A program made the position numbers and the translations under genes. The notes below the pieces were generated by a model. The model searched no databases and was not told where the DNA came from. It saw nothing but the letters and a program-made list of their open reading frames with translations. A stretch of DNA of 38,831 bases from Cytophagales bacterium (GTDB lineage Bacteria; Bacteroidota; Bacteroidia; Cytophagales; Cyclobacteriaceae): the NCBI GenBank assembly GCA_003454975.1, contig DMST01000357.1:4524-43354 (forward strand). Direction: 5' to 3'. Below, in pieces: positions 7,139-15,396 of the stretch (within the stretch, counting starts at the first letter, position 1; each line of letters opens with the position of its first letter).

Positions 7139-8614
7139 TTACGGTAATTCCATTCCCATCACCAGAATGTCATCAGTTTGTTTGGTAAAGCCTTGCCACT
7201 GAGCTAGAGCTGATTCTAGCTTGCCCATTTGGTCCGCTAGCGGCTGTTGCTGTATATCAATAAGGGATAACCGGAATTTTTTGACCATAAACTTTCGTTT
7301 GTTTTCTCCTCCGTATTGGTCGGGATAGCCATCACTAAAAAAGTACAATCGGTCATGACTTTCGAAAGTTATCTGTTGGGTTTCAAATGACTTTTTCTGA
7401 GTATACCCGCCACCGATGGGGAATTTAGATCCTTTGATTTCCACAAATTCACCTCCCTTTTTGAAGTAATAAAGTGGACGTTTTGCACCGGCAAATTTGC
7501 ACTCTCTAGTAGTGAGGTTGATTACCGCGATAGCCATATCCATTCCGTCAGCAATTCCTTTTCTAGTGGTATCCGAAGTGTTCAGGGATTGTTCCAGTCT
7601 TGAATCTAACTGTTCAAGTATTTGCCCCGGATCGTTGTAGTCCTCTTCCAAAATTATTTGGTTGAGCAGGTTCATTCCGACCATCGTCATAAAGGCACCA
7701 GGTACCCCGTGCCCGGTACAATCTGCGCATACCCAATATAAGAGCCCTTTGTGTTTGGCTGCCCAGTAAAAATCACCGCTCACCACATCGCGGGGCTTGA
7801 ATAAGATAAAGTGATTTGGGAGTTCTTGGCTTAACCGTTCCTTATCAGGAAGCAAGGCATCCTGAATCCGCTTTGCATAGTTGATGGAGCTCATTAGGTT
7901 GCCATGAGCTTTCTCAAGAGCATCTCTTTGGGTACTTATTTCCTCTTTTTGCTCAGCTAACACCTCGTTTTGCTCTAGGAATTTCTTTTCATACCTGCTG
8001 TTGATGTAGATAAGGAAAAGAACCATGCCCATGACAATGGTAGCTGCACTCCAAACAAAGAACTCATTCAGGGCAATGCCCAATTTGGTTCTGGGTAGTG
8101 TTTCCAAGTCTATTCCTACAAGTTGGATGCTTTCAAAGAAAGTACCTACGATAAGAATGGAAAGCACACTGGCGAGGATGAATGCTCTTGGTTCTCGCCG
8201 AATGTCAAGCAGGATAAACAGTGCAGCTATAGCAGAGGGTCCGTAGTGTCGGAACATGTAAATGTTGAGGATACCCGGATCGAATGCAGTATTCTGAAAG
8301 GCTAACAGAGTAGCCATGTTAGCAATGGTAAAGTATAGGCAGTTGGCAGGAATGAAGATGAAACGAGCCACGTGATTCTTACCAACCTTATTGAGCCCAA
8401 TAATGACCACCGGGATAATCAAATAAGACCAGAAAGTGATTGCGAGTAAGGAAGAACCCACTACGAAGTAGGCTACAATAGAAAGCAGACCTACGAAAAA
8501 GCATAAGAAAGTAGACATCCCGTTAGAGAATTGTATTCTCTTTTGAAGGAGATAGGACATCTGCTGGTTGGTGCCAATATTTAGAAGGTTATTCACTAGA
8601 GGTAAGGTCCTCAT
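7139..8614 (-). CDS. six-helix membrane PP2C (SpoIIE-type) phosphatase, copy 3
   Basis: 491 residues: six membrane helices, coiled coil and SpoIIE-type PP2C phosphatase domain (SGDFYW, DCTGHGVPG, DGMD, FSDGYPDQYGG, TDDILVMGME). Compared with copies 1 and 2 the coiled coil lacks exactly 14 residues between the first QKEEI and the QRD segment, that is two heptads. This would shorten the linker without changing helix register. Two residues also differ at the conserved INYAQRIQ stretch (INYAKRIQ here). It is transcribed divergently from hisS, across a gap of about 200 bases. The start ATG at 8614 aligns with copy 1. The likely role is membrane-linked signalling by dephosphorylation of an unidentified target. 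Confidence 0.88.
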   Translation of the reverse strand: MRTLPLVNNLLNIGTNQQMSYLLQKRIQFSNGMSTFLCFFVGLLSIVAYFVVGSSLLAITFWSYLIIPVVIIGLNKVGKNHVARFIFIPANCLYFTIANMATLLAFQNTAFDPGILNIYMFRHYGPSAIAALFILLDIRREPRAFILASVLSILIVGTFFESIQLVGIDLETLPRTKLGIALNEFFVWSAATIVMGMVLFLIYINSRYEKKFLEQNEVLAEQKEEISTQRDALEKAHGNLMSSINYAKRIQDALLPDKERLSQELPNHFILFKPRDVVSGDFYWAAKHKGLLYWVCADCTGHGVPGAFMTMVGMNLLNQIILEEDYNDPGQILEQLDSRLEQSLNTSDTTRKGIADGMDMAIAVINLTTRECKFAGAKRPLYYFKKGGEFVEIKGSKFPIGGGYTQKKSFETQQITFESHDRLYFFSDGYPDQYGGENKRKFMVKKFRLSLIDIQQQPLADQMGKLESALAQWQGFTKQTDDILVMGMELP

Positions 8615-8778
8615 TGTTCGAGTGTTCGTGTGTGGATTGTGAAAATAGTGCTATCAAATAAGTACGTGAATAAAAATAGCATAGGCTGGGAAGAGATGTA
8701 GAACCAAATGTGATTTAGCCCCTTTCTTTATGTACTACTCAATTGGAATTTGGTAGGCTGATATACGGAAGGAATGCC

Positions 8779-8786
8779 TACTTTTG
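8779..8786 (+). promoter_or_regulatory. -7 promoter box for hisS
   Basis: TACTTTTG matches TAnnTTTG and lies 25 bases before the hisS ATG at 8812. A TTTG at 8749-8752 is a possible -33 element, but the 26-base spacing is long. The box decides the start: an upstream in-frame ATG at 8743 would precede the promoter and give a 23-residue extension unlike the family. Confidence 0.6.
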
Positions 8787-8811
8787 CGCCCAAATTTCTC
8801 CCTTTCATCCT

Positions 8812-10182
8812 ATGGCAGCACAAAAACCAACACTACCAAAAGGAACCCGCGATTTTGGCCCTCAGCAAATGGCAAAACGCAACTACATTTTTGATGCTAT
8901 CCGTAGCACATTTAAGAAGTTTGGGTATCAACCGCTGGAGACTCCTAGTATGGAAAACCTGAGTGTACTCACTGGGAAATACGGCGATGAAGGAGATCAG
9001 CTGCTTTTCAAAATATTGAACAACGGTGATTTCCTGAAAGGGACCTCCACCGAAGATCTTCACTCAGGGAGTAAGTCCATGCTACCCAAGATCTCCAAGA
9101 AAGGCTTGCGCTATGACCTTACGGTTCCTTTTGCACGCTATGTAGTAATGAACCAAGGTCAACTAACCTTCCCTTTTAAGCGATATCAAATTCAACCGGT
9201 GTGGAGGGGAGACCGCCCACAGCACGGTCGGTATCAGGAATTTTATCAGTGCGATGCCGATGTGGTTGGTACCGAGTCACGAATCAGCGAAGCAGAGATT
9301 GTGTTGATGATCAAAGAGGTCTTCGAGAAGTTAAGGTTCCAGGACTATGAGATCAAAATCAACCACCGGGCCATCTTGGCGGGAATGACAGAAGCAGTAG
9401 GAGCCCCCGGTCGTGAATCCGAGTTCTGTGTGGCAATTGATAAACTGGACAAGGTAGGTGAGGAGCAGGTACTAAAGGAGTTGGGTGAACGTGGCTTTTC
9501 TACAGATGCGGTGGAGAAAGTAAAACCCTTGTTGGATGTAACGGGCACTAACGAAGAGAAGATAGCCTTCCTCAAAGAGTTTTTGGGAAACAGCGAAGCC
9601 GGACAGACAGGCTTGTCGGAGCTTTCGGAGGTGTGGGAATACTTGGCCGCTTTTGGTACTGAGGTGCCCCAGCTGGTGTTTGATCCCACTCTGGCTCGCG
9701 GGCTTAGCTACTATACAGGCTGTATCTTAGAGGTAAAGCCCACTTCGGTGAAGATGGGCAGCATAAGTGGCGGTGGCCGATATGATAACCTCACTGAGGT
9801 ATTTGGCGGTAACCGTATGCCCGGTGTGGGCTTCTCCTTTGGGGTAGATCGCATTTACGATGTGCTGGAGGAACTCAATCTGTTTCCAGAAGATCAGACG
9901 GTAGGGGTAAAAGTGATGATCACCAATTTTGATCCTACTTCTGAGAAACATTCCCTGGGACTCCTACATCAGTTACGACAAGCGGGGGTGGCTTCCGAGA
10001 TCTACCCAGAGCCTGCTAAAATGAAAAAACAGTTCAACTATGCGGATAAGAAGAACATTCCGTTTGTACTGCTAGTAGGAGAACAGGAAATTGCAAATAA
10101 TAAGTACGGTCTTAAGAATATGAAGACCGGAGAGCAAAAGGACGTAGCGCTGGACGAATTGCTACAACAATTACAGGCGTAG
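8812..10182 (+). CDS. hisS: histidyl-tRNA synthetase
   Basis: 456-residue class II aminoacyl-tRNA synthetase that charges tRNA-His. It begins MAAQKPTLPKGTRDF, where KGTRDF is the typical N-terminal signature. Motif 2 is visible in QPVWRGDRPQHGRYQEFYQC. The histidine-specific segments are present as GLSYYTG and SGGGRYDNL, and motif 3 as GVGFSFGVDRI. A C-terminal anticodon-binding domain follows (roughly residues 360-456). The protein is somewhat longer than the enterobacterial enzyme (about 424 residues) because of extra residues in the N-terminal half, for example around GDFLKGTSTEDLHSGSKS. The ATG at 8812 is chosen over the one at 8743 because a promoter box lies between them. A clear intrinsic terminator follows at 10208. 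The neighbour hutH also concerns histidine, perhaps by chance. Confidence 0.97.
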   Translation: MAAQKPTLPKGTRDFGPQQMAKRNYIFDAIRSTFKKFGYQPLETPSMENLSVLTGKYGDEGDQLLFKILNNGDFLKGTSTEDLHSGSKSMLPKISKKGLRYDLTVPFARYVVMNQGQLTFPFKRYQIQPVWRGDRPQHGRYQEFYQCDADVVGTESRISEAEIVLMIKEVFEKLRFQDYEIKINHRAILAGMTEAVGAPGRESEFCVAIDKLDKVGEEQVLKELGERGFSTDAVEKVKPLLDVTGTNEEKIAFLKEFLGNSEAGQTGLSELSEVWEYLAAFGTEVPQLVFDPTLARGLSYYTGCILEVKPTSVKMGSISGGGRYDNLTEVFGGNRMPGVGFSFGVDRIYDVLEELNLFPEDQTVGVKVMITNFDPTSEKHSLGLLHQLRQAGVASEIYPEPAKMKKQFNYADKKNIPFVLLVGEQEIANNKYGLKNMKTGEQKDVALDELLQQLQA

Positions 10183-10207
10183 GCTTAGCCTCAATAGTAT
10201 TGTGTAG

Positions 10208-10235
10208 GGGATAGGGTAACAGCTATCCCTTTTTT
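10208..10235 (+). terminator. intrinsic terminator after hisS
   Basis: GGGATAG (10208-10214) and CTATCCC (10223-10229) form a perfect 7-bp stem with an 8-base loop, followed by six T. It starts 25 bases past the hisS stop and ends about 28 bases before hutH, separating the two transcripts. Confidence 0.85.
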
Positions 10236-10263
10236 GAATTACCACTTTTTTCGAAAACCAAGG

Positions 10264-11769
10264 ATGGAGAATACTTTTTACATCACCGATGCCCCACTTA
10301 CGCTGGGCATAATGAAGGAGGTATTGGACAATAACTGTAAGCTGGAACTAAGTGAAGAAAGCGTGCAGCGAATTGTTAGGTGCCGCGAATACCTGGATGA
10401 TAAGCTTGCCCAATCAGACGAACCCTACTACGGGATCAATACCGGATTTGGTAGCCTCTACAAGCACAAGATTGGGAAAGAAGCACTTACGGAATTGCAA
10501 GAGAATCTAGTACGGTCGCATGCCTGTGGTACGGGTGCTGAGCTACCGCAAGAGATTGTACGGTTAATGCTTCTGCTTAAAATTCAGTCGCTATCCTACG
10601 GGCATTCCGGTGTGCAGTTGAGCACTGTTAAGCGGTTGATCGATTTCTTCAACGAAGAGGTGTACCCCATCGCCTACGAGTTTGGCTCACTCGGAGCTTC
10701 TGGTGACCTGGCACCCTTGGCCCACTTGAGTTTACCCTTAATGGGGGAAGGAGAGGTGTATCACCAAGGAGAAAAACTGTCTGGTGCACAATTGATGGAA
10801 AAAATGGGTTGGGAGCCGGTTCGCTTGCAGGCCAAAGAGGGGCTGGCTTTGCTTAACGGTACACAGATGATGGCGGCCTATGGGGTGTGGTCGGTGTGGC
10901 ACGGTAAGCGACTGCTTACTTTGGCAAATATGGTGGCCGCTCTTTCATTGGACGCCTTTGATGGTCGGCTAGACCCGTTCCAGGACCGTATCCAGCATGT
11001 GCGTAAGCACAAGGGCCAGTTGCGGGTGGGACAGCATTTCCAGCATCTGTTGGAGGGTAGTGAGCTACAAAAGCGCCACAAGCCCCATGTGCAAGACCCC
11101 TATTCTTTTCGATGTATCCCCCAGGTACATGGTGCATCGCGCGATGCCATTGCCTATGTGGATACTGTGATAGCGGAGGAGATCAATAGTGTAACGGACA
11201 ACCCGTTGATATACCCGGAGGAGGATTGTATTGTATCTGGCGGTAACTTTCATGGCCAGCCCTTGGCCATGGTGTTGGATCATCTTGCCATTGCGGTGCA
11301 CGAATTGGGTAGTATCTCTGAGCGGCGTACATTCCAGCTGATCTCTGGTTCGCGTGGCTTGCCCGATTTTTTGGTGGCCGAGCCTGGGCTCAATTCCGGG
11401 TTGATGATCCCTCAGTATACCGCTGCAGCCATTGTAAGTGCTAATAAGCAATTATGTACGCCTGCGTCTATCGATAGTATCGTTTCCTCTAACGGGCAGG
11501 AAGATCATGTGAGTATGGGAGCGAATGCGGCAACCAAAACTTACCGAGTATTACAAAATGTTTACCGCATATTAGCTATTGAGTTGCTTACCGCTTCTCA
11601 GGCGTTATATTTTAGGAAAGAAGAGAAAACAAGCCCCGTGCTGGAAAGCTTCCTTGGCAATTTCCGAGAGGGGGTGTCGTTTATCGAACATGACCGGATA
11701 TTGCACCACGATATGGTGAAGGCGGAGACGTTCTTGACCGATGTGGTGTTGGATGAAACATACTTTTGA
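10264..11769 (+). CDS. hutH: histidine ammonia-lyase
   Basis: 501 residues; converts L-histidine to trans-urocanate and ammonia, the first step of histidine degradation. The Ala-Ser-Gly triad that cyclises to the MIO electrophile is at residues 145-147 in GSLGASGDLAPLAH. Other family landmarks are YGINTGFG near residue 56 and the conserved block containing VTDNPL and SGGNFHGQP. The start is the ATG at 10264 (MENTFYITDAPLTL); a TTG ten codons earlier sits against the hisS terminator and is unlikely. No other hut genes (hutU, hutI, hutG) are nearby, so the pathway is not clustered here. Phenylalanine or tyrosine ammonia-lyases share the fold, but overall length and the histidine-type motifs favour hutH. 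The stop overlaps the start of the following secreted protein gene. Confidence 0.93.
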   Translation: MENTFYITDAPLTLGIMKEVLDNNCKLELSEESVQRIVRCREYLDDKLAQSDEPYYGINTGFGSLYKHKIGKEALTELQENLVRSHACGTGAELPQEIVRLMLLLKIQSLSYGHSGVQLSTVKRLIDFFNEEVYPIAYEFGSLGASGDLAPLAHLSLPLMGEGEVYHQGEKLSGAQLMEKMGWEPVRLQAKEGLALLNGTQMMAAYGVWSVWHGKRLLTLANMVAALSLDAFDGRLDPFQDRIQHVRKHKGQLRVGQHFQHLLEGSELQKRHKPHVQDPYSFRCIPQVHGASRDAIAYVDTVIAEEINSVTDNPLIYPEEDCIVSGGNFHGQPLAMVLDHLAIAVHELGSISERRTFQLISGSRGLPDFLVAEPGLNSGLMIPQYTAAAIVSANKQLCTPASIDSIVSSNGQEDHVSMGANAATKTYRVLQNVYRILAIELLTASQALYFRKEEKTSPVLESFLGNFREGVSFIEHDRILHHDMVKAETFLTDVVLDETYF

Positions 11770-13610
11770 AGCCCAATCTCTTATTCATACTATTTGGCTG
11801 GTTGATTATGAGCCCTGCTTGGGCTCAGACTCCCATCACCGCGGAGGTGACTCGTGGGTGTGCCCCTTTCACTGTTGAGCTGGACTCCGTAGGCGAAGTG
11901 GGCTTGGTTTACCTCATTCTTTATAATAACCTACAAGATACCTCCCGAGATCTGTCTTTTACTTATACGGAGCCGGGGACAGATAGTATCATGGTGGTGA
12001 TCCAACGGTTAGACGAACCGTATTTTATTCCTGTTATTATTGAGCCAGCGATTCCACCCGAATTTGAGGTGTTTACTTGTGCCAATAACGAGGTGAGAGT
12101 GGAGCTAGTAAATCCCCTTTATGATGAGTATCGATATGTGTTTGATGCTCAGGATACCCTAGAATCTACCAATCCTAGTCAGCCACAAGAGTATACGTTT
12201 TCGGGGGTAGGTACCTATTCCATCACCGTTGAAGGTAGCTTTACTGGGGCGGCACAAAATTGTCCGGTTGCTACTACCACGCTTACCACCCGTGATGCAC
12301 TTACCGCGCCGCAGTTTTCCTCTCTCATCGCACTTTCGGATACCGAATTGCAGGTAGAGGGTGTGTTAGCTGAAAATACCGAACATCGTTTGGAAGTGGG
12401 ATTATCGAGCCAATCATTCACTAATGATCAGGCAATCAATCAGTCTGGCCCCCTGAATGCTGCCTTTTCTGTGCCTGCCAGCCCTTTTCATTGTGTACAG
12501 TTGGTAGCCTCCGACGCTTGTTCAGGTCAAGAAGCAAGGAGTGAAATACTCTGTACTGCTTCGGTCATTGCGGGTGCTTCCCAAGGATTTAATTCCATTC
12601 AGTTGGCCAGCGAGGCTATTGCCAACGCCAACTATACCGTGACTAAAAATGGGGCTACGCTGCTCAACTCGGAGACTTTGCCTCCTTTTGTAGGGGATGC
12701 TTCAGTAGAGTGTAATGAGCCGTACGATTATCAAGTACAAATTACCCACCCGGGTGGTGGGGTGTCCTATAGCCTTATTTCCAGTGTGGTTGGGCTAGCT
12801 CCCAGCAGTCCTACTGCCTTGACGGCCCCCATTGTGAGTGTTTCCGGATCGGCAGTAGATCTCTCGTGGGGCGCCCCAAGCGAAGGGAGTGTAGCTACCC
12901 ATTATATCTATAGGAATACGGGGCTCATAGATTCTACTGCAGGTACAGCACTCTCATACACTGACTTGGCAGCAAATGCTGATCAGGCTCCTGTTTGCTA
13001 TGCCATTACTTACCAAGATGTTTGTGAAGGCTTTTCAAACCCCTCAGATTCTGCTTGCTCTATCTTTCTGCAACAAGGAGCCACTACAGGTAATGTCTTT
13101 ACTGTGGAATGGACAGCTTACGTTGGGGATTCAGTCAGCTCTTATCAGGTGTTGGTAACGGATCCTGATGGGATGAGCTTGGGTACTTTTGATGCCGGCC
13201 TTAATACAGAAGCACTCATAGATCTTGGAACTAGTTTGCCCGAGGAAGTCCAAGTGGTGGTTCGGGCTCAATTAGTAGATGGTTCCACACAGGTGTTTTC
13301 TAATGTCATCACTGTCTCCTTTACTTCCAATTTTGGGCTACCCAATGCATTCACTCCAGATGGGGATGACTTGAATGACGTGTTTGCCCTAAAAGGAAAC
13401 TTTTTGGCTCAGGGACTGCTTGAGGTATACAACCGATGGGGTGAACAAGTATTTCGTACGGAGGAGGCTCACCTAGGTCAAGGATGGGACGGATCTTTCG
13501 CAAACCAGCCTGCACCTACAGGTATTTACAGTTATTACGTACGGGTACAGGACATCAATGGGAATATTATTGAACGTAGAGGGCGGGTTTTTCTCCTGAG
13601 GGAGGAGTAA
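11766..13610 (+). CDS. secreted protein with CHU_C (T9SS type B) C-terminal domain
   Basis: 614 residues. The N-terminus MKPNLLFILFGWLIMSPAWA is a signal peptide, cut after AWA. A PKD-like opening (RGCAPFTVELDS) follows, then Cys-containing beta repeats, a fibronectin-III-like stretch (about residues 350-435), and a C-terminal gliding-motility/CHU_C domain starting FTPDGDDLNDVFALKG and including YNRWGEQVF and PTGIYSYYV. This C-terminal domain directs export by the type IX secretion system and attachment at the cell surface (family knowledge). The start is a TTG overlapping the hutH stop (TTGA). An in-frame stop lies only a few codons upstream and no ATG precedes the signal peptide, so TTG is the only start that keeps it whole. 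Function of the passenger is unknown; adhesion is possible. Confidence 0.85.
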   Translation: MKPNLLFILFGWLIMSPAWAQTPITAEVTRGCAPFTVELDSVGEVGLVYLILYNNLQDTSRDLSFTYTEPGTDSIMVVIQRLDEPYFIPVIIEPAIPPEFEVFTCANNEVRVELVNPLYDEYRYVFDAQDTLESTNPSQPQEYTFSGVGTYSITVEGSFTGAAQNCPVATTTLTTRDALTAPQFSSLIALSDTELQVEGVLAENTEHRLEVGLSSQSFTNDQAINQSGPLNAAFSVPASPFHCVQLVASDACSGQEARSEILCTASVIAGASQGFNSIQLASEAIANANYTVTKNGATLLNSETLPPFVGDASVECNEPYDYQVQITHPGGGVSYSLISSVVGLAPSSPTALTAPIVSVSGSAVDLSWGAPSEGSVATHYIYRNTGLIDSTAGTALSYTDLAANADQAPVCYAITYQDVCEGFSNPSDSACSIFLQQGATTGNVFTVEWTAYVGDSVSSYQVLVTDPDGMSLGTFDAGLNTEALIDLGTSLPEEVQVVVRAQLVDGSTQVFSNVITVSFTSNFGLPNAFTPDGDDLNDVFALKGNFLAQGLLEVYNRWGEQVFRTEEAHLGQGWDGSFANQPAPTGIYSYYVRVQDINGNIIERRGRVFLLREE

Positions 13611-13665
13611 ATTGCCCCTCAATTGGTCTTCAGCGGAAGATCTCCGTAAGTAAGAGAATAAGGAT

Positions 13666-13992
13666 ATGGATATGTTTAAAATGTTGGGCCAGATGAAAGA
13701 GGTCCAAAAGAAACTCAAAGAGGCGCAGGAAAATTTAGGAGAGATTACAGCCACGGGCGATGCCGGGGCCGGTATGGTCACCGCAACTGTGAATGGTAAG
13801 CGAGAACTCCTGAGTGTGGCCGTAGACGATTCCTTACTTACCCCCAACGATAAAGAGATGCTGCAGGATTTGGTAGTAGCAGCTGTAAATAAGGCACTAC
13901 GCGAAGTAGAAGAGAAGGCCCAGGATCAGTTACAACAGTCCACCGGAAACTTGTTCAACATCCCTGGATTCGACCCCAGCCAGTTTACCTAA
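13666..13992 (+). CDS. YbaB/EbfC family nucleoid-associated protein
   Basis: 108 residues beginning MDMFKMLGQMKEVQKKLKEA, with a long N-terminal helix rich in Met/Lys/Glu. A central beta segment (GMVTATVNGKRELLSVAVDD) and a C-terminal helix (VVAAVNKALREVEEKAQDQL) follow, ending in NIPGFDPSQFT. This is the standard YbaB/EbfC layout and length. The family forms dimers that bind DNA and help organise the nucleoid; in other bacteria it is often beside dnaX and recR, which are not seen here. It follows the T9SS gene by 55 bases. Its stop codon is immediately followed by the ATG of the glycosyltransferase gene, so the two are translated from one message. Confidence 0.92.
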   Translation: MDMFKMLGQMKEVQKKLKEAQENLGEITATGDAGAGMVTATVNGKRELLSVAVDDSLLTPNDKEMLQDLVVAAVNKALREVEEKAQDQLQQSTGNLFNIPGFDPSQFT

Positions 13993-15018
13993 ATGGCAGA
14001 TACCTCTCGTGTAGCGGTTGTAATCCTTAACTACAATGGCCGCTCCTTCCTAGAACAATTTTTGCCAGGAGTACTCGCACACAGCTCAGACAGTGAAGTA
14101 ATTGTGGCTGACAATCAATCTACTGACGATTCGGTAGAATGGATGAAGGAAAACCACCCACAAGTCCGCCTGATCATCAACCCCAAAAATGGTGGTTTCG
14201 CTCAAGGATACAATGTGGCCCTGCAACAAGTAAAGGCGGAGTATTATGTCTTACTAAACTCCGATGTAGAAGTAACTCCAGGGTGGGTGGAGCCTTTACT
14301 AGACTGTATGGAAAGCGCCCCAAGTCTGGGAGCCTGCCAACCAAAAATCAAGGCCTTTCACCAAAAGAATTCATTTGAATACGCGGGTGCGGCCGGGGGA
14401 TACATGGATTCACTAGGATATCCCTTTTGTCGAGGAAGAATATTTGACCACCTGGAACAGGATCATGGGCAGTACGATGATTCAAGGCCAATTTTTTGGG
14501 CTACTGGCGCTTGTATGATGATTCGTAGTGAGCTATATCATCAACTTGGGGGGCTGGATGAGGACTTTTTTGCCCATATGGAAGAGATTGATATGTGCTG
14601 GCGCATGCAGCATATGGGTTATCAATTGCAGTATGTACCTCATAGCACCGTATTTCATGTGGGCGGAGGTACCTTGAATGCAACTTCTCCCTTCAAGACC
14701 TACTTGAACTTTAGGAACAACCTATGGCTCATTACAAAGAACTTACCGACTACTCAGTTTGTCTGGAAGTTCCCTCTTCGGTTGATTTTAGATGGCTTGG
14801 CGGGTCTTAAATTTCTAGTGGAAGGGAAAGGTAATCATACCCGTATGATCGTAAAAGCCCATTTTAATGCCTACGCTAGTTTGGGAAAAATGTGGGGTAA
14901 ACGGAAGCAGTTTCCACCCAAAACCTCCCCGTTGGTGGTAAAGAAATGGTTATTTCTTCAGTATTTTCTCATGAAAAAGCACACGTTTTCGGAGATAATT
15001 CCCGAGAAATTGCCCTGA
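13993..15018 (+). CDS. family 2 glycosyltransferase (rhamnosyltransferase-like)
   Basis: 341 residues, GT-A fold. The N-terminus VAVVILNYNG starts the nucleotide-sugar domain. DNQSTDDSVEW and the metal-binding NSDVEV segment are present, followed by ATGACMMIR and the catalytic-base region DEDFFAHMEEIDMCWRM. This pattern is typical of GT2 enzymes that add rhamnose or similar sugars to surface polysaccharide or lipid-linked glycans. The C-terminal region (about 240-341) is hydrophobic and basic, suggesting membrane association without a clear full helix. The gene starts directly after the ybaB-like stop with no gap, so it is cotranscribed. It converges with the PspC-like gene; the short space between them holds only a CCCATGGG palindrome. 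The sugar and acceptor cannot be named. Confidence 0.88.
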   Translation: MADTSRVAVVILNYNGRSFLEQFLPGVLAHSSDSEVIVADNQSTDDSVEWMKENHPQVRLIINPKNGGFAQGYNVALQQVKAEYYVLLNSDVEVTPGWVEPLLDCMESAPSLGACQPKIKAFHQKNSFEYAGAAGGYMDSLGYPFCRGRIFDHLEQDHGQYDDSRPIFWATGACMMIRSELYHQLGGLDEDFFAHMEEIDMCWRMQHMGYQLQYVPHSTVFHVGGGTLNATSPFKTYLNFRNNLWLITKNLPTTQFVWKFPLRLILDGLAGLKFLVEGKGNHTRMIVKAHFNAYASLGKMWGKRKQFPPKTSPLVVKKWLFLQYFLMKKHTFSEIIPEKLP

Positions 15019-15042
15019 TAAATTCAGGATTCCCATGGGGGA

Positions 15043-15264
15043 TTAGTAATACCAGAGCTGTTTTTTTCTCCTCAAGTATTGACGCATATTCATGATAAAC
15101 GCCAATCCCAAATAAGCGATAATAGGGGAGCCAAAGGTGATGAAGGAACTGTAAATGAAGAACTTACGGATCTGAATGGTAGGTATGCCCATTTTGGCAC
15201 CCAACTTTGTGCACACTCCAAAAAAGGTGTATTCAAAGAAAGATCTCAAGTGCTTCATAACCAT
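15043..15264 (-). CDS. PspC-domain membrane protein
   Basis: 73 residues. The segment FGVCTKLGAKMGIPTIQIRKFF followed by a hydrophobic helix (IYSSFITFGSPIIAYLGLAFIM) and a basic tail NMRQYLRRKKQ matches the PspC core: a short GVCxGLAxxxGI-type motif, then one membrane helix. PspC proteins sit in the inner membrane and in some bacteria take part in the envelope stress response. Here no pspA or pspB is nearby, so only the domain can be stated. Two ATGs (15264, 15258) are possible; a TATATTTA sequence resembling the -7 box lies just before them. Many Bacteroidota carry such stand-alone short PspC proteins. Confidence 0.75.
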   Translation of the reverse strand: MVMKHLRSFFEYTFFGVCTKLGAKMGIPTIQIRKFFIYSSFITFGSPIIAYLGLAFIMNMRQYLRRKKQLWYY

Positions 15265-15396
15265 AAATATAGAACAATATTATAACTGGTGTTATTCGCC
15301 TTTAATTTTACCCTCATCTAACTTTTTAGTTGGATGATTGCAATACTTACCATGAACAGATAATTTCGCATCGAATTCGACCTAAATTACTAAACA

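Noticed and set aside
8743..8811. Upstream ATG for hisS
   Set aside because: A -7 promoter box lies between this ATG and the conserved start, so it would not be transcribed.
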